Positions 20,101 to 30,398 of a stretch of 64,000 nt of DNA are shown in pieces. Position numbers and translations under genes: made by a program. The DNA comes from Shinisaurus crocodilurus (Eukaryota; Chordata; Lepidosauria; Squamata; Shinisauridae). Numbering within the stretch: position 1 is the first letter of the stretch; each line of letters starts with the position of its first letter. Location: NCBI GenBank assembly GCA_021292165.1, contig CM037877.1, forward strand, positions 124,004,402 to 124,068,401, in the 5' to 3' direction. The notes under the pieces are model-generated. The model had not been told where the DNA came from and did not search any database. It worked only from the letters and a program-made list of their open reading frames with translations.

Positions 20101-20965
20101 ATCATGCTGTTGGTGTATTACATTTTTAGATCTTGTGTATGCAGCAATGTTACCATATTATTAACTTGTATAAACTGCATATAAAACTGTATGTGTCATA
20201 GTTGAATACTATGATTGTCAGAGTAATACAAGATCAGAGGCAAAAGCAGAAACCAGGCTCCTCTGTGGGGTTGTGGGGGCAGCAAAATGAAAAGTATTAT
20301 TTATTAACTTGTGTTTACTATTTAACTACCGTATGTTTACAGAAATCTTAAAGATGCTTCCGAATCATTTATATAACCTTTCTGTCTCATAATCAATGCC
20401 TGGTATATGCCTGGTATATGAACTGTAGATTAATTTCAAAGCAGGTATTTAGCATTTGCATTTTACTGTCATCATTTCATTGTGTACATTTGAAACTCTG
20501 AGTTTCTGAAAGTTATCCAGAATATTTGAACCAATGTTTATGGAAACAGAATAAAGATCAGTATAATTTCCATAAGCTAGTACTATAGAGTCTCCTTTCC
20601 TCCCTCATTGCACTGGCTATGCAATTAATTTGGACTGGTTGTGGTGACTCAAGTGATTTTGTTAATGTTGCCATTATCCTATGGAGAACATCAAATTTTT
20701 TCAGACTCTGGCAAACATGCCAGCAGCTCCAGAAGATCCTACAAGATCTGTCCTGGAATCTGATTGACTTTGATGGGGGATTCCCTAGCCAGCCCAAAAA
20801 TAACAAGAGATGCCACAGAAATCCAGAAGCCACTGATACACTTCTTGACATGCAATTCAAGTTGAATAACAACGCCACTGGACTCAGCGGGGAGGGTCTC
20901 TCATTTAAATAATCAACCCACTCTGTCTTGGAGAGAGCTATCAAGATCACACTATTCATTTCAAC
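20101..20965. other. Unassigned sequence
   Basis: Overlapping open frames on opposite strands (20,558-20,959 minus, 20,619-20,912 plus) have no recognisable domain. No RNA gene seen. Confidence 0.35.
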
Positions 20966-21169
20966 ATTTATTTATTTATTTATTATTATATTATACCCCA
21001 CCTTTTTTCCTGCAAGGAACCCAAGGCGGCTTACATAATCCTCCTCCTCCTCTCCATTTTATCCCCACAACAACCCTGTGAGGTAGGTTAGGCTGAGAGT
21101 CAGTGACTGGCCCAAAGTCACCCAGTGAGTTTTCATGGCCGAGCGGGGACTAGAACCTGGATCTCCAAG
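20966..21169 (-). mobile_element. tRNA-derived SINE, 5'-truncated (antisense)
   Basis: On the minus strand: CTTGGAGATCCAGGTTCTAG (B box), CACTGACTCTCAGCCTAACC, ATTATGTAAGCCGCCTTGGG and an AT-rich tail. The A-box half is missing. Confidence 0.9.
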
Positions 21170-22182
21170 TTTGCTTTCCCCAATGAAAGTTAATAATGAG
21201 AGAGATGAAAGTGAAAAGGAATCCATAGCAACAACAAAACTGGATTGAGCCCCAATAGCAAACTGGGCAACCAACATAGCATCTGGCAAACAGCTGTAAC
21301 CAAACATTAGATGTACTTTGGATTCCACCTGTGAGGTCAAGGAGGGGACTTGGAGACTGGCAAGTTGCAGCTCCATATCACTGCCCAAGCTCTTCAGAAG
21401 GGGGCGGGATTTGGTGGGGAGCAGAGAGAGAGAGAGAGAGGGAGAGAGAGAAGGTGGCCACTAAGGGGAGGAACATGTGGCCAGTGGGCTATCCTCCCTC
21501 TGTCCCAGCCCTCTCACCTGCTGTTATTTCTCATACTTGTCAGTATACATAAAACACCCTTATTTTTACCCTAATGATAATGTCTAAAAGCATTAAGCAT
21601 CTGCATTTCCTTTGTTTTCTAAGCAACTGGGAAAGGCAAAGACTTGTCTACTTGAGGATCAAATGTACACTAAAGTCTCTCCAAAAAAACACTTCAACTG
21701 GTAAGTCTGAGTGGAACCTTTGCTTACTTTATAAGGGGAAAAAGTACTAAGAGAAAGGGCAAAAGGGCCTCCTTGTTTTTGTGGGATGGAAGAATCCATA
21801 CAACCTTCTAGTTCAGAAGCTTCCCCTCTACCACCTCTGTTCAATCCTTGACAGCCATTTCTCACTTTCCTTCCCCTCATTCTGCAAATAGAAATGCACG
21901 TTCAGCAGAGCAGGGTGGAAGTCTTATTTCACTGCCCCATCCCTTCTGCCAGTCCTCAGTTCAGCTGCTGTTTCACTTCTTTTCTATTTGCTTCAGTGGT
22001 GCAGTAACTGAGGTGAAAACTGGCATTCAGAGTCCAGGTTGGAGACAAAGCCACCCCCGTTTCGGATTGCCTTTTCCTGCCCAGTAAGTTGAGCTTGGTT
22101 TGGGTTTGGGGATAAGGATGGAGCAGGCCAACCACAGTGGCATACCCAAACTCTAGAGATAATTAGTCACCTTGACACTTAG
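21170..22182. other. Unassigned, with a (GA)n tract at 21,422-21,452
   Basis: Apart from the AGAGAG microsatellite nothing is recognised. Confidence 0.4.
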
Positions 22183-22690
22183 AATCATAGAATCATAGAA
22201 AAGTAGAGTTGGAAGGAGCCTACAAGGCCATCGAGTCCAACCCCCTGCTCAGTGCAGGAATCCAGGTCAAAGCATCCCTGACAGATGATTGTCCAGTTGT
22301 ACCTTGAATGCCTCCAGAGACTGGGAGAGCCCACCACCTCCATAGGTAGTTGATTCCATTGTCTTATTGCTCTAACAGTCAGGATATTTTTCCTGATGTT
22401 TAGGTGGAATCTAGGTTCCCGTAACTTGAGCCCATTACTCCGTGTCCTGCAAACTGGGATGATCGAGAAGAGATCCTGGCCCTCCTCTGTGTGACATCCC
22501 TTCAAGTACTGGAAGAGTGCGATCATATCTCCCCTCAGTCTCCTCTTCTGAAGGCTAAACATGCCCAGTTCTTTCAGTCTCTCCTCATAGGGCCTTGTTT
22601 CCAGTCCCTTTATCATCCTTGTTGCCCTCCTCTGAACCCTCTCCAGTTTGTCTATGTCCTTCTTAAAGTGTGGTCCCCACACTTACATTT
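22183..22690 (-). mobile_element. CR1-type LINE (family B) 3' end (antisense)
   Basis: The minus strand encodes [80 protein letters not shown] and [15 protein letters not shown]: the ORF2 C-terminus of CR1. A stop and the 3' UTR follow, ending in TCTATGATTCTATGATTC-type tail repeats at 22,183. This open stretch is intact but 5'-truncated. It supplies the segment that is deleted from the 29-kb copy. Confidence 0.93.
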
Positions 22691-23555
22691 AATGAGGATA
22701 CATTTCCCATTTAAACCAGCTAGTTGTGGGATGTTTGCCTCTGGCCTCTCCGCCCACTCCCAGCATGTATCCCTGGAGCCTTTATGGCATGCGGGAGCAG
22801 GGAAAACTGCTGGAAAGACTTAGTACATCAACAACCTGTTCACCATTGGTCCACTCATGTCTGGGCATGTATTAATCTCCAGCTGCTCCCAGGAATGCTT
22901 GCACTGCCCCAATAAAAACCTTCCCTCATTCTCCCATGCACCCTCCTCCTGTGTGATGCTACCCTTCACCCCTCCTCCTCCACCCACCCCATTTCCACCC
23001 CACTGCTGTGGCACATCAAAGTGCCCACCGCTCCATTACTTCATGATCTTCCCACCGTGCCCTCCCTGGGAGAGTGGTGAAGTGGGGGTTAGTGGTAGGC
23101 ATTCACACTGCAGTGTTTTCGGTCACCCTTCACCTGGCACTGCTCCCAACCCTGCTCACTGATGTCTTCAGCCTACACCCCCCCCCCATCCAGTCTGTCC
23201 AATTCCTTTACCCTTCCAAAGCAGTTGCAGGCTCCCCCAATTTATCTTAGACAAAAACACAAAAAAACAAAAACACAACCAAAAGGTTACTCAGGGTATA
23301 TATAGGAGGCAGGCAAGTGTTTCATTTGCTGGGGGGGGGGGGGTTTGCAGGGAAGCACCAAACAGCCATGCATGGTAGGTACCATGCAGTAGTTAGCCAT
23401 GGAAAACGTGTGGATGATGGTCTCAGATGAAGTCAGCAATAGCTGCTTGTATTGGTTGCACCTCATGGCGTGACCCTGCTTCTTAGCAGGGATTCAGAGG
23501 GAGAGGGGCAGGCTGCTGCCGGCACTGGGAATCAACGAGGAAGGCATCGTTCTTA
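22691..23555. other. Unassigned; poly-G run near 23,330-23,343
   Basis: C-rich sequence with no similarity recognised. The 14-base G run is an assembly and slippage risk. Confidence 0.4.
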
Positions 23556-23559
23556 GCCC

Positions 23560-24530
23560 CAGTTCTGGGAAGGGGGGCGGCGTCACCTCTCAATTTGCAG
23601 GCATTGTGAAGAATGCAGCACGTGATGACAACCTTCGCTCCTAGGTCTTCCTCAACATCCAGAAGTGTATGCAGAGAATAGCACCATGACTTTAGTTCAG
23701 CTGGCTGTGCTAGTAACTGAAGGGCTTTTGGGGGCCAGGGGTGGCATTCTCAGAGCACAGCATGGTGTCATGACTCAAGGTTGAAGGGCAGAAGTCTGGT
23801 AGCCCAAGATGAGAGGATCCACAGGGATCCTGTTAACTGTTATAAAAGGGGCAGTGAAGAATGTGCCTTTGGCTGGCTTATCTGCCAAAAGAGAGCTGTC
23901 ATGACTTCTTCCAGAAACACCAGCATACACATCTATGATCCTGCTCTTGGCCTGCAAAACCATGCTGTGGAAGCACTTTTGGTTGCATGACTCTGGCCCC
24001 CTCCCCCCAGAGCAGGGATTCTCATATGGTGGGACAAATATGAGGGCCTGTGTGGCATAGTGGTTAGAGTGTTGGACTGGCGCTTGGGACATCTGGGTTC
24101 TAGCCTTGGAGCAGTACCCACTTGGCCATGTAGCCAACTGAGTGACTTTGGGCCAGCCTAACCTACCTCACAGGGCTGTTGTGAGGATAAAATGGAGAGG
24201 AGGAGGAGGAGGAGGAGGATTATGTAAGCTGCCTTGGGTTCCTTGCAGGAAAAAAATAAAAATCCACCCCACCCCACACATGAGGAAATCCAAGCTCACA
24301 GAAGTCTTGGATGTTTCTTTTCTCATCACTCACCTTTAAGAAAACTGTCAGATACAGCTCATTAAGGACTCACACTGTCTCTCTGAAAATTTCACAGGCC
24401 GTTGATTTCCCAAATCCAAAGGTGGTACTGAGTGGGAATGCCAGTTTGTAGAGGTTAGGTTAGTGCTGGCCCAGGCTGAATGCCAGTTTGTAGAGGGCCA
24501 GCACTAACCTTTTTTTTTTTTTTTACTGGC
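23560..24530 (-). pseudogene. PIF/Harbinger-type transposase relic (HARBI1-like)
   Basis: Minus strand, N- to C-terminal. NLYKLAFPLSTTFGFGKSTA with CEIFRETV (about 24,460-24,385) matches the conserved xLWKLAT...FGVGKSTV region. After a SINE insertion, VLQAKSRIIDVYAGVSGRSH with DSSLLADKPAKGTFF and VPVDPLILGYQTSALQP-like sequence (about 23,970-23,775) matches the SGRxHDxRVF...G(D)xAYPLxP stretch of the DDE domain. VVITCCILHNACKLRG (about 23,640-23,590) matches the terminal CCxLHNxCE motif. Frames are broken by stops and a SINE. A 25-base direct repeat (GAATGCCAGTTTGTAGAGG) lies at 24,436-24,510. It is most likely a dead transposon, since key acidic residues are not all present. Confidence 0.72.
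24042..24263 (+). mobile_element. tRNA-derived SINE
   Basis: GGCCTGTGTGGCATAGTGG, GGGTTCTAGCC, GGGCCAGCCTAACCTACC, an expanded (GGA)n, then GTAAGCTGCCTTGGGTTCC. It lacks about 15 bases (CACTGACTCTC) in the body. Inserted within the Harbinger relic. Confidence 0.88.
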
Positions 24531-25266
24531 ACAGCTGAGTGCATCACTGTATTTCCCACTGGATTGGGTCAATTTTGTCAGCGATGGTGTCAAACATTTT
24601 TGTGACATCCAGAATGTCTGCAGAAATGGGAATCATCCCAGTCATCCAGCTTGAACATCAAGGCCCATACAGCTTCTGTACACAGAAGGATCCAGTGGCA
24701 CATCAAACCCAAGCCCTTGTTCAGGTGCTCAGCCATAGCAATGGCTGCAGCCGCCACCCATACCTGATCACCTGTGGCAGACATTCTCTGGCGCATTTGA
24801 TTCAGGGTTCACATGTGGTCATGTAGCTGGTCTCTTTCAAAGTGGAGTGCTGCCCCTTCCACTCCTCCAACTTCATTATGGTGCTGCTTCAAGAGCCACT
24901 GTACAGATCCTCAAATGCCGCTGGAAAAGCTCCTCTGCAGAATCATGATCGTCGAGGATGTACTGTGGCCGCAGTTTCACCATTGGAGCCCATGGCCTTT
25001 GATATTTGAGACATGAAATTGGACTTTGAGATGCTTCTTGGACTTTGATATTTGAGATGCGAGCACTGCTACATAAGTGGACAGGGGAAAATATAGCAGT
25101 ACAAAGGGAAGAAAGGATAGATTTTGGGCTATCATTACAATTGATCTACAACAATTCCGAGATCCTTCTCCCTTGTAGTATTGTTGAGCCAAGTATCCCC
25201 CATCCTGTAACTGTGCATTCAGCTGAGCCTTAAGAAAAAGCCACAGCTGCAGGGGGTTGGTGATTG
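24531..25266. other. Unassigned; possibly upstream part of the Harbinger relic
   Basis: Nothing firmly recognised. GACTTTGATATTTGAGA and TTTGAGATGC are locally repeated at about 24,997-25,060. Confidence 0.3.
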
Positions 25267-25352
25267 CCCCAGCTCAGGACCGGTGCAAGGCAGTTTGGTG
25301 CCCTAGGCAGCTGCCTAGTTGCCCTAATGGTAGCACCGGCCCTGCCCCAGCT
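25267..25352. mobile_element. hAT micro-element (70 bp, 8-bp TSD)
   Basis: Element 25,275-25,344 starts CAGGACCGGTGC and ends GCACCGGCCCTG. It is flanked by perfect CCCCAGCT duplications (25,267-25,274 and 25,345-25,352). It consists almost wholly of the two terminal regions (GCCCTAGGCAGCTGCCTAG in the centre). Same termini as the 587-bp element at 18,747. Confidence 0.93.
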
Positions 25353-26085
25353 GTGTACCTTGGTTACATGGGAGTTAAGAGGTCTAAGCAGCAAGGTGCA
25401 GGAGATACATGGGGAAACCATGGAAACCAGTCCTGGGTAGATGTTGCAAACTGAAGCTAGGAGGCAAAAAGAGGTGCTGCGACAGCCTCAGGAGGGGCAG
25501 AGAGAAGGGGCTGGGCATTCACAGACCCCTAGCTCTAGGGATTTATTCATTCCCACAATCTATCTTGTTTTCCTAGAAATTTCCTTTACAAAGGGGAATA
25601 CTCTAAGCTGGTGTGGGGAGGAGTGGTGGAGAGGTAGACTAGAATGATCTCAAGCTCAAGAGCAGTTCCCTGTTTCTGCCTCTGTGGTAAAGCCTGCAGC
25701 AGCAGCAGCTGAACCAAGAGGAAGCCTCCCTGCACCATACTGGGCATACAATTTTTCTTTTATTAAATTTAAGCCAAAAAAATATATGAAACCATGGCAG
25801 ACATTTGTGGTAATGAAGGACATTCAGACAGTAGCACAGTAGGAGAAGCAGAAGCAGAAGCAGAAGCAGAGGGAGAGGTATTTGTGTGGATTTAATGATG
25901 AATATTGCAAGGAAGATGCATTCAAAGCTTGGCCTCACAAAGTCAATACAATTACAATAGAATGCGCTCTCTGCCGCCAAGGCATTTCTGTTAAATAGGC
26001 GGGAAGAAAAGAAGTGAAAAGCCATACAGAAAGTATAAAGCACAAGGAATTAGAGAAATGATGGAAAAGAACACCAGAACACTAG
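25353..26085. other. Unassigned, with (GAAGCA)n at about 25,836-25,870
   Basis: Nothing else recognised. Confidence 0.4.
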
Positions 26086-26087
26086 AG

Positions 26088-26316
26088 AGCCAGTGTGGCG
26101 TAGTGGTTAGGGTGTTGGGCTGGGACTCGGGAGATCCGGGTTCTAGTCCACTCGGCCATGAAACTCACTGGGTGACTTTGGGCCAGTCACTGACTCTCAG
26201 CCTAACCTACCTCACAGGCTTGTTGTGAGGATAAAATGGAGAGGATAATGTAAGCCGCCTTGGGTTCCTTGCAAGGAAAAAAGGCAGGGTATAAATATAA
26301 TAAATAAAATAAACAG
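26088..26316 (+). mobile_element. tRNA-derived SINE with probable target duplication
   Basis: Full-length head (GAGAGCCAGTGTGGCGTAGT), B box GGGTTCTAGTCC, tail AAATATAATAAATAAAATAA. The sequence GAAAAGAACACCA occurs just 5' (about 26,063) and again just 3' (about 26,317), consistent with a target-site duplication. Confidence 0.92.
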
Positions 26317-26639
26317 AAAAGAACACCACATTGTTTGGTTTTGTTTTTACCAAAAGAGACTCATCCCAAGAAAATTTGGTGACAATAGCTGAAGTGGGCC
26401 AAGTTATCACAGTATTTCCTACCATTTAAATTATGCAAGCCAAGACTGTGTGAACAAAACGTTTCCAAGAATATTGCCCAATTCTGAAATTTCAAAAACA
26501 ATTTCTTGTGGAACAAGAAAGCAACCAGCATACCAGAAAATATTTTGGCACCAAAATCACTAGAACTTTTGCTTAAGGATTTGGATGGTGCACAGTTGTT
26601 GTTTTTTCCAGCTGGATCTCATGCCTCCAACAACAGACA

Positions 26640-27830
26640 CAGGAAATTCTTGTAAGTGTGTTACTTTTCTGTGACAGAGGGAATTAAGCATGGCTCGCTT
26701 GAATTTTACAATGACAGCAATGAGACAAGTGAGGCAACTGCAACACAGATCTCCAATATTCTACAGGAGAATGGTCTCAGCCTTAATAGTGTGTTGTCTT
26801 ATGTGGCTGACAATGCTGCTTTAAATTTTGGAAAGCACAGGTCAGTGTATCAGAACCTGATACAAGTGGGGTGCAAACATAATATAATCCGCAATTGGAC
26901 CACTTACTGAATTCCTGCACTGAGCAGGCAGTTGGATTCAATGACCTAAATATCCCCTTCTAACTCTGTTATTCTATGATTGCCTCAAACATGAAATGAA
27001 GGCTCTCAGTTTTGATGTAGGAACACTAGTATCCAGTCAGTTTTCCTCCTCAGCCAAGAAGGTAGAGTCCCTTATGTCCTTTCTTGAGTTTATAGAAATG
27101 GAATACAAGGATGTGCTTCGCCATATACCAACAAGGTGACTGTCACTTCTAACCACTGTTGGCCAGCACTGAGGGCATATTTCTTGCCAGGGGGCGGGGG
27201 GAGAAGAATGTGTGTAGGTGGTGTGGGCGGCAGCATTCAGCGAGGAAGAACAGGATTTCTCCCCCTTTGTTACAACTACTTTCTGCACAATCTGATGGGA
27301 AACTTTCAGGATGCTGTGAAGAAATTGGAATGTAACAACCTCAGCTGCACACCATGGTATCATGGAAGGCATCTATTCAAAACTGAAGAGAAGGACAAAT
27401 TCTATGGAAGATCAGCCCAGGCCATTTTGGACAATGTGACTTCAGCTGACAACAGAAAATTTTGAGAGGAAGCAAATAAGACATTGACATGGTTCACTGA
27501 ATACCTAGTGAATAGTATGATGTTGAACCATCACTTTAAAAAAAAAACAAATGTCAGTGCTCACATTTCACAATGATGTGAAATGGGCAAATTTATAGTC
27601 TCTTGCTACAGCACTCCATATTGAAATTGACACTGACAAGCTGTATAATGTCTTCTGTGTTTAATAACAAATAGGGGAAGAGATTGTCTCCAAGGAGCAG
27701 AAAATAGGTCTGAGATGGATGGAGGTTTTCAGAGGAATGCCAGAGGATAGTGGCAACCAAATGAAGAAACGGGAGCATATATTTCACAAGCATTTTCTTC
27801 TTGGTGAAAGATGCCCCCTATCACCTCGAC
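26640..27830 (+). pseudogene. hAT transposase relic (ZBED-like)
   Basis: The plus strand carries EFYNDSNETSEATATQISNI, LSYVADNAALNFGKHRSVYQ, CKHNIIRN, then after a short insertion KHEMKALSFDVGTL, SSQFSSSAKKVESLMSFLEF, EMEYKDVLRHIPTR-stop-LSLL, and further on NLMGNFQDAVKKLECNNLS with TADNRKF. The VADNA...NYGKHxSVY, HFSSSAKRxESL and RHVPTRWLSL motifs are the hAT DDE-domain pattern seen in ZBED-type proteins. The expected PTRW Trp is a stop, other stops follow, and a CR1 tail splits it. Dead transposase, not a domesticated gene on this evidence. Confidence 0.75.
26908..26990 (+). mobile_element. CR1/5S-SINE 3' tail inserted in the hAT relic
   Basis: TTCCTGCACTGAGCAGGCAG, TTGGATTCAATGACC and TTATTCTATGATTG match the CR1 tail. 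Only about 80 bases. Confidence 0.75.
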
Positions 27831-28565
27831 ACTAGCTGTTTTGTTTTTTTTAATTGAATTTTCCAAAACAACATTTGGCTTCCGCCTCATTGTCTGACAA
27901 ACATTACCAATCCTTGTCCAATCTAAGTTTCTTCTATTTTCACAGAAAGAATTTCTATCACCTTACCAATATTCAGAAATCAAAACCAAAAGTTATTAAG
28001 TGACTTTCCCTCCTCCCCAAGAAGTCCACCAGAGGTTTCCAATCTTTCTTGAATGAAGTTAAGTTTTTTTCTCTAATTAAACAAGTCAATTTTGCCATCT
28101 CTGCTAAGTCCAACATTTTCAACAGGCAGTCTTCTATAGTTGGTATAGTTGCTTCTTTCCATTTTTGAGCATAGATTATTCTTGCTGCCGTCATCATATA
28201 TTGTAATAATGTTCCATAGTCTTTCTCAAGTTGTAAGTCCATTATACCCAATAAAAACATTTCTGGTTTCAGTTTAATATTCACTTTTAAAATCTTTTGT
28301 ATCCATGTGTGTATTTGTACCCAGTATGTTTTCACTTTTTTACATGCCCACCAAACATGATAAAATGTTCCTTCCTGATTTTGACATTTCCAGCATACAT
28401 GTGACACATTTTTATACATCTTAGCCAATTTCACAGGGGTTAGGTACCAATGATACATCATCTTATAAAAATTCTCTCTAAGATCAGAACACAATGTAAA
28501 TTTTATACCTTTAGTCCACATACGTTCCCATGGTTCCATCATTATATTATATACTAGCTGTTTTG
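27831..28565 (-). mobile_element. L1 LINE, 5'-truncated, with 13-bp TSD and poly-A
   Basis: Element 27,844-28,552 is flanked by ACTAGCTGTTTTG at 27,831-27,843 and 28,553-28,565. A T-run at 27,844-27,851 is the poly-A tail of the minus-strand copy. It encodes the C-terminal part of L1 ORF2 as one open frame from 28,542: MYHWYLTPVKLAKMY, then the zinc-knuckle region VCWKCQNQEGTFYHVWWACK (C-x2-C...H...C), then AARIIYAQKWKEATIPTIED. Endonuclease and RT are missing. Confidence 0.93.
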
Positions 28566-29155
28566 AAGATAAAAATTCAATGCATATAACTCTAGAAGGT
28601 GCTGAGGATCACTTAGGATGTGATTCACCAGGGAATGTGAGCTTATGCTTATCTTTAAATGCAGGATGAGTTCTGTTAAAGTTAATTGACCAAGCATGTA
28701 ATAAGATGCTTCTGAATGCGAATAAGAATCTGTTCTCATTTTGTAGGGTAATTTGAAAAGTTTCATGTTGTCATACTGATGATGTTTGAGCTTCTAATTG
28801 CATTTTTTCAGTGACGCTTTAAAAACATTTCATTTACTTAAATGATTTAATTTTAAATACCTAGAGAATGAGGTATAGGAAGAAAACTTCTGATGTCTCC
28901 CTAGCTATTACTTTTGTGGCACATCCTTTTGTAGTTATGCATCAATGTGACTTTTAAATTACCGGTATTGTTTTTATCATTGAATTTTAATAGGCTTCAG
29001 ATAAAAGGATAATAAAATATGAATAAAGCAGGCACAAACTGGAATCAAAAGCAGTTTCATAAAAGTATGCATGTTATTGTCTTGCTGCTGCTCCCTCTTG
29101 CTAGATTAAAAGTACATTTCTATCTCTGATTTACACTTGCTGGATGACAATAGGA
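28566..29155. other. Unassigned AT-rich sequence
   Basis: Possibly the 3' continuation of the hAT element interrupted by the L1. No motif confirms this. Confidence 0.3.
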
Positions 29156-29159
29156 TACC

Positions 29160-29400
29160 AAAGAAGTCACGGCAGACTTTGAAGAGTTGGGAAGGGAACT
29201 CAAGAACTTTGGGGCCCAGAGAGTTTTCTCATCCATCCTTCCAGTACTTGGAAGAGGAATAGAAAGGGAAAGAAAAATGCTCCGAGTGAATGACTGCTTA
29301 CGAAGGTGGTGCCGACACGAGAGATTTGGATTCTAGGACCACGGGCTACACTTCCTGGAAGATGGACTGCTGGCAAAGGATGGGTTGCACCTCACAAGGA
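29160..29400 (+). pseudogene. CR1 ORF1, esterase-like C-terminal part
   Basis: Reads DFEELGRELKNFGAQRVFSS, then VNDCLRRWCRHERFGF, a TAG stop, DHGLHFLEDGLLAKDGLHLT and RTGKNV. The ending DGLHLT supplies the D-x-x-H pair typical of SGNH/GDSL-type esterase domains described in CR1 ORF1. The N-terminal catalytic Ser block is missing through 5' truncation. An in-frame stop at about 29,335 disables it. Confidence 0.7.
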
Positions 29401-30398
29401 CTGGGAAGAATGTGGACTGGCCACAGCATGAGGAACTTAATCAGGAGGGCTTTAAACTGAATCCAACAGGGGAGGGAGACATAAACTCGGGGGTAACAAT
29501 GGAAAAAGGCCTCTGTGCCACAACGGAGAGAACAGCTCCAATAGTGCCCAATGATAGTCTACCACAAAATGTAGGGGAAAAGTCGGACTATAAAGCACAT
29601 AGTCTTCAATGTCTCTATACTAATACCCAGAGTATGGGCAACAAACAGAACGAACTTGAACTCTTGATACATGAGGGCAAATACGACTTGATAGGGATAA
29701 CTGAAACCTGGTGGGATGACTCCCATGGCTGGAATACAGCAATTGAAGGGTATAACTTGTTCAAAAGAAACAGAAGCAACAGAAAGGGAGGTGGAGTTGT
29801 GCTGTATGTTAAAGATACGTATCTCTGCACAGAGATACAGGAAGAGGAGCTTGGCAGCCCCATTGAGAGCATCTGGGTTAAAATAAAGGGGGCAAAGAAT
29901 AAGACGAACATGGCGGTTGCAGTCTACTACCGACCACCCAATCAAGGAGAAGACGAGGATGAAACTTTTGAAAGGCAAATTGCCATTGTTTCAAGGAGGC
30001 ATGATGTGGTAGTAATGGGTGACTTCAATTTCCCTGATATCTGTTGGGAGACTTATTCAGCCAAACATGGCCCCTCCAAGAAATTCCTGAGTTGTGTTGC
30101 TGATAACTTCCTCCTACAGAAAGTGGAGGAAGGAACTAGTGGATCAGCTATCCTTGACCTGATTCTAACCAACAGAGACGACTTAGTGGATAAAGAGGCA
30201 GTTTCGGGAACTCTGGGGGAAAGTGACCATGTTATACTTGAGTTCTTGATTCTAACGGAAGCAAAAGCGGAGTGTAGCCAAACACGTACCCTGGATTTTA
30301 GGAAAGCCAATTTTAACAAACTCAGAACAATGATTAGTAAGATCCCATGGCAAGCAACTCTCATGAGAAAAGGAGCCCAGGAGGGGTGGGAGTTTTAA
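29385..30398 (+). pseudogene. CR1 ORF2, endonuclease part (copy 2)
   Basis: An open stretch of 337 codons running from the ORF1 tail into the endonuclease. It shows CLYTNTQSMGNKQNELELL, DLIGITETWWDDSHGW (catalytic Glu), KGGGVVLYVKDTYLC, AVAVYYRPPNQGEDEDE, VVVMGDFNFPDICWETY and LGESDHVILEF (SDH). The endonuclease signature is complete. It terminates at a T4A6 homopolymer near 30,392, the same site where copy 1 loses frame. Confidence 0.9.

Noticed and set aside
26088..26316. Possible tRNA gene (A and B boxes)
   Set aside because: The head does not fold as a complete tRNA, and the body and AT-rich tail are repeated across the window: a SINE.
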